From: Sphaerisporangium perillae
GTDB taxonomy: Bacteria; Actinomycetota; Actinomycetes; Streptosporangiales; Streptosporangiaceae
Direction: 5' to 3'
Length of the DNA stretch: 51,396 bases
Assembly (NCBI RefSeq): GCF_023276435.1
Contig: NZ_JALLPO010000054.1
Location: 1 to 51,396 of the forward strand
The first letter of the stretch is position 1. The number at the start of each line of letters is the position of its first letter. The notes beneath the pieces were generated by a model. That model saw nothing but the letters and a program-made list of their open reading frames with translations, was not told where the DNA came from and searched no databases. Both the position numbers and the translations under genes were made by a program. Below, in pieces: positions 6,817-14,749 of the stretch.

Positions 6817-7395
6817 TCAGTACAGCTTTGGGGGGTTGCCCTTAGTTTCAACCACCTTCCGGGTTTGGCCCTCCCACTTCCAGATCAGGTCTCGCCACTC
6901 GGGCGAGTCGAAGTAGTCATTCACGGGGGTCGAGGTGTCGAACTCGGGCATGTAGGTACCCAAGACACCCTTTTCCAGTATGCCGTCAGCGATCACGCCG
7001 CGTTCCCGGAGGATCAGGATGGGCAGGCCGAGTTGGAAGGCCATTGCTGGCTCAATGTGCGACCACGGGCTCGTGAGCCATTGGTCGGCGATGGCGTAGC
7101 TAGGATGGTTCGCCAGGTCAGTCATGTGGTTCCCGATGGCCCGCTCGATGTACGTCCGGCGCAAGGCAACCGTGATCAAAGCGTTTGACTCGATCATCAA
7201 ACGACGGATTGCTTTCAGGGGAGCGTCCATGTCGTAGTCCGTCACGCCCAGAGTTCGGGGCGCGAAGCCGCGGTCATCGAGATAGCCGCAGAGTGCTTCG
7301 ACGAACGCCTCTTGACGAGAGTTGCACGGTTTCGGATAGCTCAGAAAGATAGAGATCTTGAATTTGGACCTTGGGGACAGGGATCTATCGGGCAC
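6817..7395 (-). CDS. TIR-like Rossmannoid protein, probable defence effector
   Basis: 192 residues from a GTG at 7395. The first strand and turn, KISIFLSYPKPCN, follow the TIR box pattern. A second core strand, NALITVAL, and the segment SPWSHIEPAMAFQLGLPILIL follow; in TIR and related NAD-cleaving folds the glutamate after S-x-W (here Glu115) is catalytic. TIR-like proteins in bacteria often deplete NAD or make signal nucleotides during phage infection. It could instead be a nucleoside deoxyribosyltransferase-like fold. No sensor gene is directly adjacent. The nearest genes on the same strand encode membrane proteins 0.4 kb upstream. Confidence 0.55.
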   Translation of the reverse strand: MPDRSLSPRSKFKISIFLSYPKPCNSRQEAFVEALCGYLDDRGFAPRTLGVTDYDMDAPLKAIRRLMIESNALITVALRRTYIERAIGNHMTDLANHPSYAIADQWLTSPWSHIEPAMAFQLGLPILILRERGVIADGILEKGVLGTYMPEFDTSTPVNDYFDSPEWRDLIWKWEGQTRKVVETKGNPPKLY

Positions 7396-7810
7396 AGCCG
7401 CAGGCTACAACGTGCGCTGCGGGGACGCGTCCGGTGATAGCGCAACACTCCGGTCAGCAGTGGTCCGAGTCGGCGAAACGTCAGCGGGCCGGCTGATACG
7501 GAAGGGAATGCGGCTCGCAGGCCAGCATCTTAGGTGTACATGCAGCGAAGAGGAGATCAGGCAGATACGAGAGGCGGCCCAGACGGGTGTGTGCTCTACC
7601 CCTGGCCAACGCGGCCACCCGGTGACTTGGGCGAGTGACAACGAGGGTGGACACCGCTGAACGTACGCGGACGTTGGTGAACCCTTCTCGCAGCTGAGTG
7701 GTCATAGGAGTGCAGGGCAGCGAACCGTGATCGTTGCCGTAGGGCAACCAGTCACCGTGGAAGGGGCCAACGGATCGAACACCTTGCAGGCTAGCTGAGA
7801 GATTTATCTG
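7396..7810. other. Intergenic stretch, nothing recognised
   Basis: These 415 bases separate the TIR-like gene from the membrane-protein pair. Reading frames here lack a plausible ribosome binding site and family resemblance. I see no hairpin with a T-tract or repeated motif. It may contain the promoter of the TIR-like gene near 7400-7460. Confidence 0.4.
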
Positions 7811-8005
7811 TCATCTCTGGCGCCAGAACCCAAATGCGAGTGATAGAAATAGAACTAATCCGGCTGCGGCTAAAGAAATAAGGAGTATGCCACTCCCCGC
7901 GCCGGCTTCAGAAGTTATGCCCAGAATCGAGAGCATTACACCCGCGGTGGCGGCACTCAATTGCAGTGCGAGCAGGGTGAGGCCCGGACGGGGTCTCCTA
8001 GCCAT
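7811..8005 (-). CDS. Two-span membrane protein (64 aa)
   Basis: The ATG at 8005 is preferred over an upstream TTG. The protein starts MARRPRPG and has two hydrophobic helices (LTLLALQLSAATAGVMLSIL and ILLISLAAAGLVLFLSLAFG) with a short basic tail. It overlaps the end of the upstream membrane-protein gene by eight bases, so the two are translationally coupled. Its base composition is clearly lower in GC than the surroundings. No family is recognised. Confidence 0.5.
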   Translation of the reverse strand: MARRPRPGLTLLALQLSAATAGVMLSILGITSEAGAGSGILLISLAAAGLVLFLSLAFGFWRQR

Positions 8006-8462
8006 CGGCACCAACCCCAGTGGTAACAGCTGCTAATACGACAATAAATGCGAGTAAATCGACCAGTATAATCCGCCACCAGCCTATTGGCCAAAATTTT
8101 CCTTGCACGTGCGCCCACATTACACCTCTGCCGGCGGCGTTGTATATGTTAAGTTTCCCGTCATTTCGATACAAGAAGTCGTGGAACAGCGAAGGAAATA
8201 CGAGAGAGCATAGCACGAGTCCGCCCATCGCCAATTGTCGAGAATTTGGATCGAAAAATCTCTCGCCAGGTTTGGTTGTGCCGAAGAAAATGATAAATGC
8301 AACAACGGCCGATCCCATCCATTCCACCCAAAGGACGAAATCCTCCGCTATAAATGCCACTCGCCTTCCATTTGTGGGTGGGCGAGAAGTTGCCTTTAGC
8401 CACGTTTGTACGGCCGCCGTGGCAAAAGTTATCCAAAGTGCGGTGATCTGTGCTGCGTCCAT
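7998..8462 (-). CDS. Multi-span membrane protein (154 aa), low-GC
   Basis: 154 residues from an ATG at 8462 behind AGGAC. Hydrophobic segments occur at the N-terminus (ITALWITFATAAVQTW), near the middle (WVEWMGSAVVAFIIFFG, LAMGGLVLCSLVFPSLF) and at the C-terminus (IILVDLLAFIVVLAAVTTG), giving about four spans. Its AT-rich codon choice is unlike the AICE genes, which suggests transfer from another source. It pairs with the 64-residue protein. A membrane effector partner of the TIR-like gene is possible but unsupported. Confidence 0.55.
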   Translation of the reverse strand: MDAAQITALWITFATAAVQTWLKATSRPPTNGRRVAFIAEDFVLWVEWMGSAVVAFIIFFGTTKPGERFFDPNSRQLAMGGLVLCSLVFPSLFHDFLYRNDGKLNIYNAAGRGVMWAHVQGKFWPIGWWRIILVDLLAFIVVLAAVTTGVGADG

Positions 8463-8735
8463 TTTGTCCTGATTTAGTCGGATCTGTACAGCGAGATCAT
8501 CATTCTATTGTGCCACACAGGCGCCAAGATGAACCAATAGGCAAAAGGATATATAAGGGTTACATGCAAGGGCGGCCACAAGATTCAGCTGCTCACCGCA
8601 CCCCGTAAGCCGGATGTGACAAGACCTTGTCCATTGCTGCCCCCGAGGGTCGTTGAGCTGGGAAAACCCCTCTGTAACCTCCTGCGGTCAAGGGTGCTGG
8701 CGCCTGAGCAACTATCAAACGATGACGGGGAGAAC

Positions 8736-8812
8736 CGAGCACGAGGCGTGCAGATGCTCGGACTTCGCTTAGATAGGCATGGAAGCGGGGGTGGTGCCGG
8801 ATCTGGTCGGGG
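8736..8812 (-). pseudogene. Fragment of a third GIY-YIG gene (C-terminal tail)
   Basis: Reading leftward, this stretch encodes a peptide with HPDQIRHHPRFHAYLSEVRA, matching the C-terminal NLDQNRHHHFHTYLSDLRA of the full GIY-YIG protein at 10952-11497. Only about 25 codons are recognisable and the rest of the gene is absent. The IS5-type transposase gene begins about 100 bases further on, so the insertion may have removed the remainder. Confidence 0.6.
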
Positions 8813-8917
8813 TGACCGCACCCGTGTGCCGCCGCGCACCAGCTCCACCCATCTGTCGGCCCTTTGCTGGGGAGATCTTCAGGGTGTAAGCGGACGTGAG
8901 GAAACACTGAGCCCTTT

Positions 8918-9659
8918 TCATCCTCGGACGAGCTGGTGGTTCTGAAGGACGGCGATGGCCTTGCATAGATGTCCGGCCTGGCTGGGGCTGCAGCGGAGCT
9001 TACGGTGGATGCGCCAGCTTTTGAGCTGGGCGTTTGCACGCTCGCCTGGGCCGCGGAGGCGTGCGTGTGACCGATTGGCCTGCTTTTGGGACTCGGGCTT
9101 GTTCTTGCCCTTGTAGGGGGTGGCGACCATGCCTCCAACTCCTTGGTAGGCCTTGTCTGCCAGGATGAGGATCCCGGCTCGCTCCAGCGCGCGCAGGATG
9201 CCCCAGATCCGGGCGGCGCTCAGGTCGTGCGTCTTGCCGGGCAAAGCCCCAGAGGTCCACAGGACGGTCCCGTCCGGTGAGGCGATGACCTGGACGTTCA
9301 TCCCATGTACGCGGTGTTTGCCGGAGAAGTACGGACGGTCGGCCTTCACTCGATCGGTGCGGATGAGCGTGCCGTCCAGCACCAGGTACTGCAGCCCGTC
9401 GTTCTTCGCCTTCCGCAACGCCTGCCCGAGTTTGGGTGAGCGTGCCGATAGCAGCATCACCGCCTCCTGCATACCGCCATGCGGTCGCCGTTGACACCCC
9501 GAACCCCGCCGCGAGCTCGGTGAACGTCTCGCCCTTGCGTAGGTGGACCAGCACCAGCAACGCCTGCTGTCCCGGGTTGAGCAGCCGCCAGGTCGACCCG
9601 ATCATCTTGCGTCGCCGGCGGATCAGTCCGGCGACGTAGTTCAGCGTTGAGCGCGACAA
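8918..9659 (-). mobile_element. IS5-type DDE transposase gene, frameshifted
   Basis: The N-terminal part (from 9659; LNPGQQALLVLVHLRKGETF, then a helix-turn-helix) and the catalytic part (QEAVMLLSARSPKLGQAL to 8918) lie in different frames. They meet near 9460-9470 at GGCGGTATGCAGGAGG. The DDE residues are visible as LVLDGTLI, LILADKAYQG and GPGERANAQLK. No slippery heptamer is evident, so this looks like a disabling indel rather than programmed frameshifting. I could not find matching terminal inverted repeats. The element sits directly upstream of the pentapeptide-repeat gene and has probably removed that gene's promoter or start. Confidence 0.8.
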
Positions 9660-9752
9660 ATCGACGGCAGCGCGCAGCGCACGAGGCCGACTACCCCTGC
9701 TATCTCACTGGCAAGGGCCGCTGTTGCTACTCCCTCAAGTCTCACTGGTGCG

Positions 9753-10799
9753 TTGGATGCGATCCGCGGGCGAGCGCTCACGATCGCCACTGGACTGGTC
9801 GCGCTGGTGGCGGTGTACTACAGCGCCCGCAACGCCGACACCGCGCGCCGGAGCTTCCAGCTTAGCCAGCAAGGCCATGTCACCGACCGCTACACCAAAG
9901 CCATTGAACAACTCGGCTCTGACAAACTCGACATCCGCCTAGGCGGCATCTACGCACTGGAGCGAATCGCCCACGACTCGACGCGAGACCACCCCACCGT
10001 CATGGAAGTCCTGACCGCCTTCGTCCGCGAGCACTCCCACGATGTCGACGGAGGCGACAAGTCGGGCGAGGAGAAAGCCGCAAGACCTCCAAAGCGGGGG
10101 CTTCGCACGGATCTTCAAGCCGCCCTCACCGTGATCAGCCGTCGCATCGCCAGCCACGACCAGCCCGTCAACCTGCGCGGCGCGAACCTCACCGGCGCGG
10201 ACCTCGCCGACGCGGACCTTGATTACGCGGACCTCGACGGCGCGAACCTCACCGGCGCGGACCTTACTGACGCGCACCTCATCGGCGTAAACCTCATCGC
10301 CGCGAACCTCCACGAGGCGGACCTCGACGGCGCGAACCTCACCGGCGCGGACCTTACTGACGCGCACCTCATCGGCGTAAACCTCATCGCCGCGAACCTC
10401 CACGAGGCGGACCTCAGCGGTGCGAACCTTACCGACGCGGACCTCGCCGGCGCGAACCTCTACGAGGCGAACCTCACCGACGCGATCCTCTACCGGGCGA
10501 ACCTCACCGACGCGATCCTCTACCGGGCGAACCTCACCGACGCGATCCTCTACCAGGCGAACCTAGGCGGCGCGGCATTCTTCGGCGCGAACCTCACTAA
10601 TGCGAACCTCGACGGTGCGAACCTCACCAAGGCAAACCTCGACGGTGCGAACCTCACCAGGGCGAACCTCACCAGGGCGAACCTCACCCACGCGAACCTC
10701 GCCGGCGCCTTTGGACTGCCCACCGGGAGGGCAGACCGCGACGAGCTAAGAGACACCGCCCATCGCGCACCATCCGGGCTCGGGTGGCCAACCGAGTGA
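9753..10799 (+). CDS. Membrane-anchored pentapeptide-repeat protein, possibly 5'-truncated
   Basis: From the TTG at 9753 the product has 348 residues. The frame stays open upstream toward the transposase without a good start, so the 5' end may be lost. There is one membrane helix (LTIATGLVALVAVYYSA), then a conserved linker (RYTKAIEQLGSDKLDIRLGG) and a helical segment. From about residue 140 there are some 35 pentapeptide units of the A(D/N)L type, which fold as a right-handed quadrilateral beta-helix. Such actinobacterial proteins are common but their function is unclear; some pentapeptide proteins mimic DNA and protect gyrase. Internal tandem duplication is listed separately. Confidence 0.75.
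   Translation: MDAIRGRALTIATGLVALVAVYYSARNADTARRSFQLSQQGHVTDRYTKAIEQLGSDKLDIRLGGIYALERIAHDSTRDHPTVMEVLTAFVREHSHDVDGGDKSGEEKAARPPKRGLRTDLQAALTVISRRIASHDQPVNLRGANLTGADLADADLDYADLDGANLTGADLTDAHLIGVNLIAANLHEADLDGANLTGADLTDAHLIGVNLIAANLHEADLSGANLTDADLAGANLYEANLTDAILYRANLTDAILYRANLTDAILYQANLGGAAFFGANLTNANLDGANLTKANLDGANLTRANLTRANLTHANLAGAFGLPTGRADRDELRDTAHRAPSGLGWPTE
10231..10560 (+). repeat. In-frame tandem duplications inside the pentapeptide gene
   Basis: Bases 10231-10320 are repeated without a single change at 10321-10410 (90 bp, six pentapeptides). Further on, a 30-bp unit (ACCTCACCGACGCGATCCTC then TACCGGGCGA) occurs at 10471-10500 and 10501-10530 and, with one change, at 10531-10560. All keep the reading frame, so the beta-helix has recently lengthened. 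Confidence 0.9.
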
Positions 10800-10951
10800 G
10801 AACCGGCGGAGACTAATGCTCTTGTCCTGAGGCTGTGAATGCTTGGTCATGCCCATCCGGTGCCCCAGTCGGCAGCTCTGGGCAATGTTCGACCTGGTCG
10901 GAGCGCTTTGGTGGTGGGTCTGTAAACCGTCGGCTCGACCTTGATAGATCG

Positions 10952-11497
10952 TCAAGATGCTATGGGCAGCCCCCGGGCGCGAGCCCGCGCGGATGCTCGG
11001 AGGTCGCTCAGGTACGTGTGGAAGTGGTGGTGCCGGTTCTGGTCGAGGTTGAGCGGGAGGTTCAGTTGGGCGAGTAGCTCGGACTCGGCAATCCAGGGTT
11101 CCGGGTGTACGAACCAACACACGCGGGCATGCTCGGCCATCCAGGTCGTCAGTTCTCGTTCTCCGGCTTGTCCGAAGGTCAGGCGCTTGCCGTTACCCAC
11201 ACGGCGCAGTTCGAACCCGAGAAGGCAGCCTAGGGTGAGCCGTAAGGTCGAGCCCTCCGCATTGCCCCGGTAATGATCGCGAATCCTGGTACGCAGGTTT
11301 GGCGTAGTCGCTCCGGTCGACATCCGACGCGGGGCGATGCCGACGTAAAGGAGACGGCCGGCGGGCAACTGCGGATCGGGCGACTGGTCGAAGTGCCACC
11401 CGTAGACGCCAGGAGCGGCAGGGATAGGGCTGGGCCGGGTCAGTACCTCGTCCGCACGCCATAACTTGCCGGGCTCTAGGAGCTCAGCAGCATCCAT
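10952..11497 (-). CDS. GIY-YIG nuclease family protein, copy 1
   Basis: 181 residues, ATG at 11497. The GIY-YIG core is visible as GVYGWHF near residue 30 and RLLYVGIA near residue 48, followed by RTRIRDHYRG with the conserved arginine and ESELLAQLNLPLNLDQN with the metal-binding glutamate and the PLN end motif. GIY-YIG domains cleave DNA; this form has no separate DNA-binding domain. A second full copy of the same length lies 4.0 kb away with about 83% identity by hand count, and a third fragment lies at 8.7 kb. A role in element mobility or defence is inference. Confidence 0.78.
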   Translation of the reverse strand: MDAAELLEPGKLWRADEVLTRPSPIPAAPGVYGWHFDQSPDPQLPAGRLLYVGIAPRRMSTGATTPNLRTRIRDHYRGNAEGSTLRLTLGCLLGFELRRVGNGKRLTFGQAGERELTTWMAEHARVCWFVHPEPWIAESELLAQLNLPLNLDQNRHHHFHTYLSDLRASARARARGLPIAS

Positions 11498-11766
11498 CGC
11501 ATCTCCCGCCGGGTCCGTGTGGATGGGGAGAGCCTAGCGGCCCGCATCCACCGCCCGCGCAGAGCGGCGAGCCGTCAACGAGGGGCGTGCCTTCCCTGCG
11601 CGTCGTGTGCCGATGCTGGCGGCGCGCACCAGGCCGATCTTCCCCATGAACGTCCGGCACGCAAAAGCCTCATCAGATGCCAAACCGATACAGGAACGGT
11701 CAATCAGGGTTAAATGCTACCAATATGATCGATTCGGATCATGTCGCCCACCTCAGGAGTGTCCCT

Positions 11767-12237
11767 GTGCGTATCCGATCTCTGCTGATGGCTGCCGTGC
11801 TGGCCGCTGGCGTGGTCGTGGTCTCCCAGCCCGCCTATGCGGCGGGCCCGGCCATTCAGATCACCAAGATCTACTACGACTCGCCCGGCTCGCCGGACTC
11901 TGGCGCGAACAGCAGCCTGAACGGCGAGTACGTACAGATCAAGAACACGACCAAGAAGGCCGTCAGTCTCAAGGGCTGGAACCTCCGCGACAAGACGAAC
12001 CGGTCGGATCACGTCTACACATTCGGCACGTTCACCCTGGGAGCCGGCAAGACGGTCACCGTGCGGACCGGCAAGGGTACGAACACCGCCACCACCCGCT
12101 ACTGGGGCAGGAGCGGGGGAACTCTCGCCTACATCTGGAACCAGGCCAAGGACACCGCGTACCTGCGGAACGCGTCCAGCACGCTGGTGGACTCCTGCTC
12201 GTATAACTCGACGCGGTACGACTACAAGATCTGCTGA
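11767..12237 (+). CDS. Secreted lamin-tail-domain protein
   Basis: The GTG at 11767 is chosen because AGGAG lies seven bases upstream and the product then starts with a standard signal peptide (VRIRSLLMAAVLAAGVVVVS, cut near QPAYA-AG). The 156-residue protein has a single lamin tail domain (IQITKIYYDSPG, then EYVQIKNTTKKAVSLKGWNL and YIWNQAKDTAYLRN), an Ig-like beta fold. Secreted LTD proteins are frequent in Streptomyces-type actinomycetes and often accompany extracellular nucleases. Here it stands alone. Two cysteines near the C-terminus may form a disulfide. A strong hairpin follows the gene. Confidence 0.78.
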   Translation: MRIRSLLMAAVLAAGVVVVSQPAYAAGPAIQITKIYYDSPGSPDSGANSSLNGEYVQIKNTTKKAVSLKGWNLRDKTNRSDHVYTFGTFTLGAGKTVTVRTGKGTNTATTRYWGRSGGTLAYIWNQAKDTAYLRNASSTLVDSCSYNSTRYDYKIC

Positions 12238-12254
12238 CCTCGGCCGGACCTGCA

Positions 12255-12287
12255 AACGGCCCCCAGCAGGTGCCGCCGGGGGCCGTT
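12255..12287 (+). terminator. Hairpin terminator after the lamin-tail gene
   Basis: A perfect 10-bp stem, AACGGCCCCC at 12255-12264 and GGGGGCCGTT at 12278-12287, lies 18 bases beyond the stop codon. A clean T-tract is missing, as is common in high-GC actinomycetes. Confidence 0.75.
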
Positions 12288-12460
12288 CTGTGTCGTCCTC
12301 GGCAGACCATAGACAGATGACGTTGGGGAAGCCGGAGTCAGTGAAAAGTCAGCAGATTCGCTAACGCAGGGCCGTCTCGAAGGTCACCGGTCGGCATAGC
12401 CCCTACACCTGACGGCACCTGGTGGCACCCTCTTGTTCTGCACAGCACGCTCAACCAGCG

Positions 12461-12491
12461 TTCGCATCGAAGGGGTCAGGGGTTCAAATCC
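12461..12491 (+). other. tRNA 3'-part-like sequence, possible attachment-site scar
   Basis: The stretch ttcgcatcgaaggggtcagg plus ggttcaaatcc looks like the anticodon-loop, variable-loop and T-arm part of a tRNA. The T-stem AGGGG and loop TTCAAAT are present, but the 3' stem breaks off after CC and no acceptor stem follows. tRNA 3' ends are the usual integration sites of AICEs, where the distal junction keeps only such a remnant. A terminator hairpin follows, as after a tRNA gene. The isoacceptor cannot be determined. Confidence 0.45.
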
Positions 12492-12510
12492 ATAGCTTCA
12501 CAGACGTCAG

Positions 12511-12550
12511 AGGCCGGTTCCGCTTAGCGGGACCGGCCTTTCTGATTTTG
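12511..12550 (+). terminator. Strong terminator hairpin
   Basis: AGGCCGGTTCCGCT at 12511-12524 pairs with AGCGGGACCGGCCT at 12526-12539 (14 bp with one G-T pair and a one-base gap), followed by TTTCTGATTTT. It could end transcription from the tRNA-like side and also from the leftward restriction gene. Confidence 0.75.
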
Positions 12551-12623
12551 GGGTGATGCGCGTAGAGGTTAGGCCCGGGTTGGCTACCCCTGACCAGGGA
12601 GCACGCGGCTCTCGAGCTCACAC

Positions 12624-13580
12624 CTAGAGGGTAAAATCGGCCTTGCTGGTGTCGTAGCCGCTCTTGATCGGCCAGATGACCAGGATGTTCTGACTGTGGG
12701 CGAGCGAGAGTAGATCGGAGCGAGGCTCAGTCGGTAGCAGGATCGCCCGGGTAGCATCCAGGAGGAAGCGGCCATAGTCGGCGAGCTGACCGATCGCCAT
12801 GCGTACGTTCTCACGGGTGACGCTGCCCTTCGCCTCCACCAGGAGGTTCAGGTCCTGGTCGTACAGGTCGGTGAACAGCGGCCGTGTCTCCCCCCTGGGC
12901 AGCATCTGGTGCCGGCTTACCGTGTGCCCCTGGCCACGCAAGTAGTCGGCCAGGGCCTGCACCAGGCTGGCTTCCTTCCGCTCGGCCTCGTATGGCTCCT
13001 GGGCGGGGTTTACGAAGCTGCGCTCCGTGAGCTGCTGCTCCAGAGGCAGATCCTGCACCTGATCCTCAGCCTCGGTGTTGTTGGCTGCGGCGAGCAGACG
13101 GGCCAGCTTGGTCTGCGGCGGCTGAGGGTCGGTGTCAAGCGGCTTCAACCGGAAGACGATGACCCGACGCAGCGGGCCGCCGCCGCTCTCCGGAGCGTCC
13201 GCCTCGTACCACGGGTCCTTGTCGTACACCTCGAACTTGCCGAGGTAGGTAACGGTTCCGCGGGCGCCCTGGAAGACGCGTAGTGTGCGCCCCTCCTGTC
13301 GGTGGTTGAGGATGCTCGCGTTGCCGGAAATCATCCTCTGGTCGCCGTGCTGCCCTTCGCCGCTGTAGTGGAACAGGCCGTCCGGCATCCAGCCGTCGAA
13401 GTAACCGTGCTTCTCGCCCGCGATCGGGTCAGTGAAGATGAAGACGTTCAGGGTGCGGCTGGACGGGCCGATGCCGCCCTGAGTGCGCCCGCCGAAGTCC
13501 TCGTGAAGCTTCTTGCGCTCGACGGGGCGCCCGGGCTTGAGGGTCCACGAGGGGGAGGCCGGGGGAGTCGGCGTGGTCAT
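12624..13580 (-). CDS. Modification-dependent (type IV) restriction enzyme, SRA-like + PD-(D/E)XK
   Basis: 318 residues, ATG at 13580 with TGGAGG upstream. Residues about 20-150 resemble the SRA-like domain of ScoMcrA-type enzymes: GRTQGGIGPS, then FHYSGEGQHGDQRMISGNAS, a base-flipping pocket for modified DNA. Residues about 195-290 look like a PD-(D/E)XK nuclease: RKEASLVQAL, then FTDLYDQDLNLLVEAKGSV with D238, E249 and K251 as candidate catalytic residues, and IGQL afterwards. Such enzymes cut incoming DNA carrying modified cytosine or phosphorothioate and leave unmodified host DNA alone. It stands alone with no methylase partner, as expected for type IV. Confidence 0.72.
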   Translation of the reverse strand: MTTPTPPASPSWTLKPGRPVERKKLHEDFGGRTQGGIGPSSRTLNVFIFTDPIAGEKHGYFDGWMPDGLFHYSGEGQHGDQRMISGNASILNHRQEGRTLRVFQGARGTVTYLGKFEVYDKDPWYEADAPESGGGPLRRVIVFRLKPLDTDPQPPQTKLARLLAAANNTEAEDQVQDLPLEQQLTERSFVNPAQEPYEAERKEASLVQALADYLRGQGHTVSRHQMLPRGETRPLFTDLYDQDLNLLVEAKGSVTRENVRMAIGQLADYGRFLLDATRAILLPTEPRSDLLSLAHSQNILVIWPIKSGYDTSKADFTL

Positions 13581-13903
13581 GTTGCCTCCAGTAGATCACG
13601 ATCTTCCTCGGCAGACCGTACCCATGAACCGTCCCCTATGTCAACATTGGATGCGACTATCCAACCAAGCAATCGGATGTCGATTTTCGGCATCCGATCC
13701 AGGCGGCGGGGGGAGTGGCGGCAGCGACGGGGGTCTTGGAACACGCGAAGGACGGCATGACCCCGAGTGGTCGGCCCTGCATGGCTACGCCTGCCCGACG
13801 AGGAGATGGACCCCCAGGGAGACGGTTGGCTGCAGAGCGCCGGGCACATCGAGGGCACATGGCAAGCCTGTGCTGCCCCCTCGTCGGCTGACCTGCTCAG
13901 GCC
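13581..13903. other. Intergenic region with hairpin and the second 72-bp repeat
   Basis: There is no gene here. A 12-bp hairpin lies at 13672-13698 (ATCGGATGTCGA, TTT loop, TCGGCATCCGAT, one G-T pair). The direct repeat copy B follows at 13737-13808. Confidence 0.5.
13737..13808 (+). repeat. 72-bp direct repeat, copy B
   Basis: This stretch has the same length and orientation as copy A at 6692-6763. The last 30 bases (CATGGCTACGCCTGCCCGAC onward) are identical and the seven differences cluster in the middle. The inverted partner arm present beside copy A was not found here. Confidence 0.75.
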
Positions 13904-14749
13904 TTATCCGGCACTCGTAGTCTGCTGGGCGAAGTGATACACATCGTTGAGTAGCTTGGCCTCGGTCACCTTATTCGCCAGACACGATGGATCACGCGAT
14001 ACACAACTGGTGAGAGCGGCGCATCCTACGGTGACCATTTGGCACCCTTGGACTGTTCGCATCTCCGTAATCACTATCTCAAGCATCGCGCACGCAAGCC
14101 TCCGTAATGTCGTGGAGTCTGTTGGGCTTGTGTGCAAATTCTGCCAATGTGCGACGATGTCGGACTGTGGGGAAACGTATACGGATACGGATGCCGACAC
14201 GAACTTGCTAACCGGTGGAAGACGGTTTAGGTAAGTGACACGAAGATTCTCCCACGTCGGAGCCGCGAGCACCTCGTCGGTCGTACGACTGAGGTCTTCT
14301 AGCAACACTTGGAGAGCCACCCCAGTCTCCCTGCGGGCCGCCTGCCCCAGCGTATTGATCCACAGCGATAGGCAAGCAACAACACGAACGATCTCGGCTA
14401 TGCTCTGATCCTGTTGAGGTCGCGGCCTGGTTGTAAGGCTTCTTCCCCCGTTTTGTTGGATCATGACGGCCGCGTCACCATAGTGCAGCAGGGTGCCGTA
14501 ATCCGTATGAAGATCCCCTTTCGACAATGTCGGCAATAGCATTCGGGAGACTTTGGGCGTGACACCTCGTCTTATCTCGCGGCCTGGACGTAGCTGCAGG
14601 TAGAGGGCGTGAAAGGCAGCCACAGCGGTAATTCCGAGCACGGCGCCAACAGCCCCCCAACCCCAGGGGGCGTAGCCGGTAGTCTGTTCGACCACCACAC
14701 TGAGGAGGACACCACCTAAGATTGCAGCCCAGAAATACGCCCAAACCAT
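13904..14749 (-). CDS. Hypothetical membrane-anchored protein (281 aa)
   Basis: The ATG at 14749 is preferred because AAAGGA lies seven bases upstream; the frame extends 38 codons further without support. The N-terminus has two membrane helices (VWAYFWAAILGGVLLSVVVE and WGAVGAVLGITAVAAFHALY). A basic segment and a mostly helical cytosolic domain of about 200 residues follow. I recognise no catalytic motif. The lower GC and irregular codon use suggest recent acquisition. It lies between a restriction gene and a GIY-YIG gene on the same strand. Confidence 0.6.
   Translation of the reverse strand: MVWAYFWAAILGGVLLSVVVEQTTGYAPWGWGAVGAVLGITAVAAFHALYLQLRPGREIRRGVTPKVSRMLLPTLSKGDLHTDYGTLLHYGDAAVMIQQNGGRSLTTRPRPQQDQSIAEIVRVVACLSLWINTLGQAARRETGVALQVLLEDLSRTTDEVLAAPTWENLRVTYLNRLPPVSKFVSASVSVYVSPQSDIVAHWQNLHTSPTDSTTLRRLACAMLEIVITEMRTVQGCQMVTVGCAALTSCVSRDPSCLANKVTEAKLLNDVYHFAQQTTSAG

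Noticed and set aside
9460..9475. Programmed frameshift in the IS5-type transposase
   Set aside because: There is no slippery heptamer at the switch point and the first frame continues for another 150 codons of unrelated sequence, which fits a mutation better.
9939..10403. Leftward repeat protein rich in VRAGEVR units
   Set aside because: This is only the complement of the pentapeptide repeats; the regular 15-base period generates it automatically.
10231..10560. CRISPR-like array
   Set aside because: The repeats are contiguous, in frame and without spacers; they encode pentapeptides.
12461..12491. Functional tRNA gene
   Set aside because: The 5' half, a paired anticodon stem and the acceptor stem are absent, and the T-stem is unpaired after two bases.
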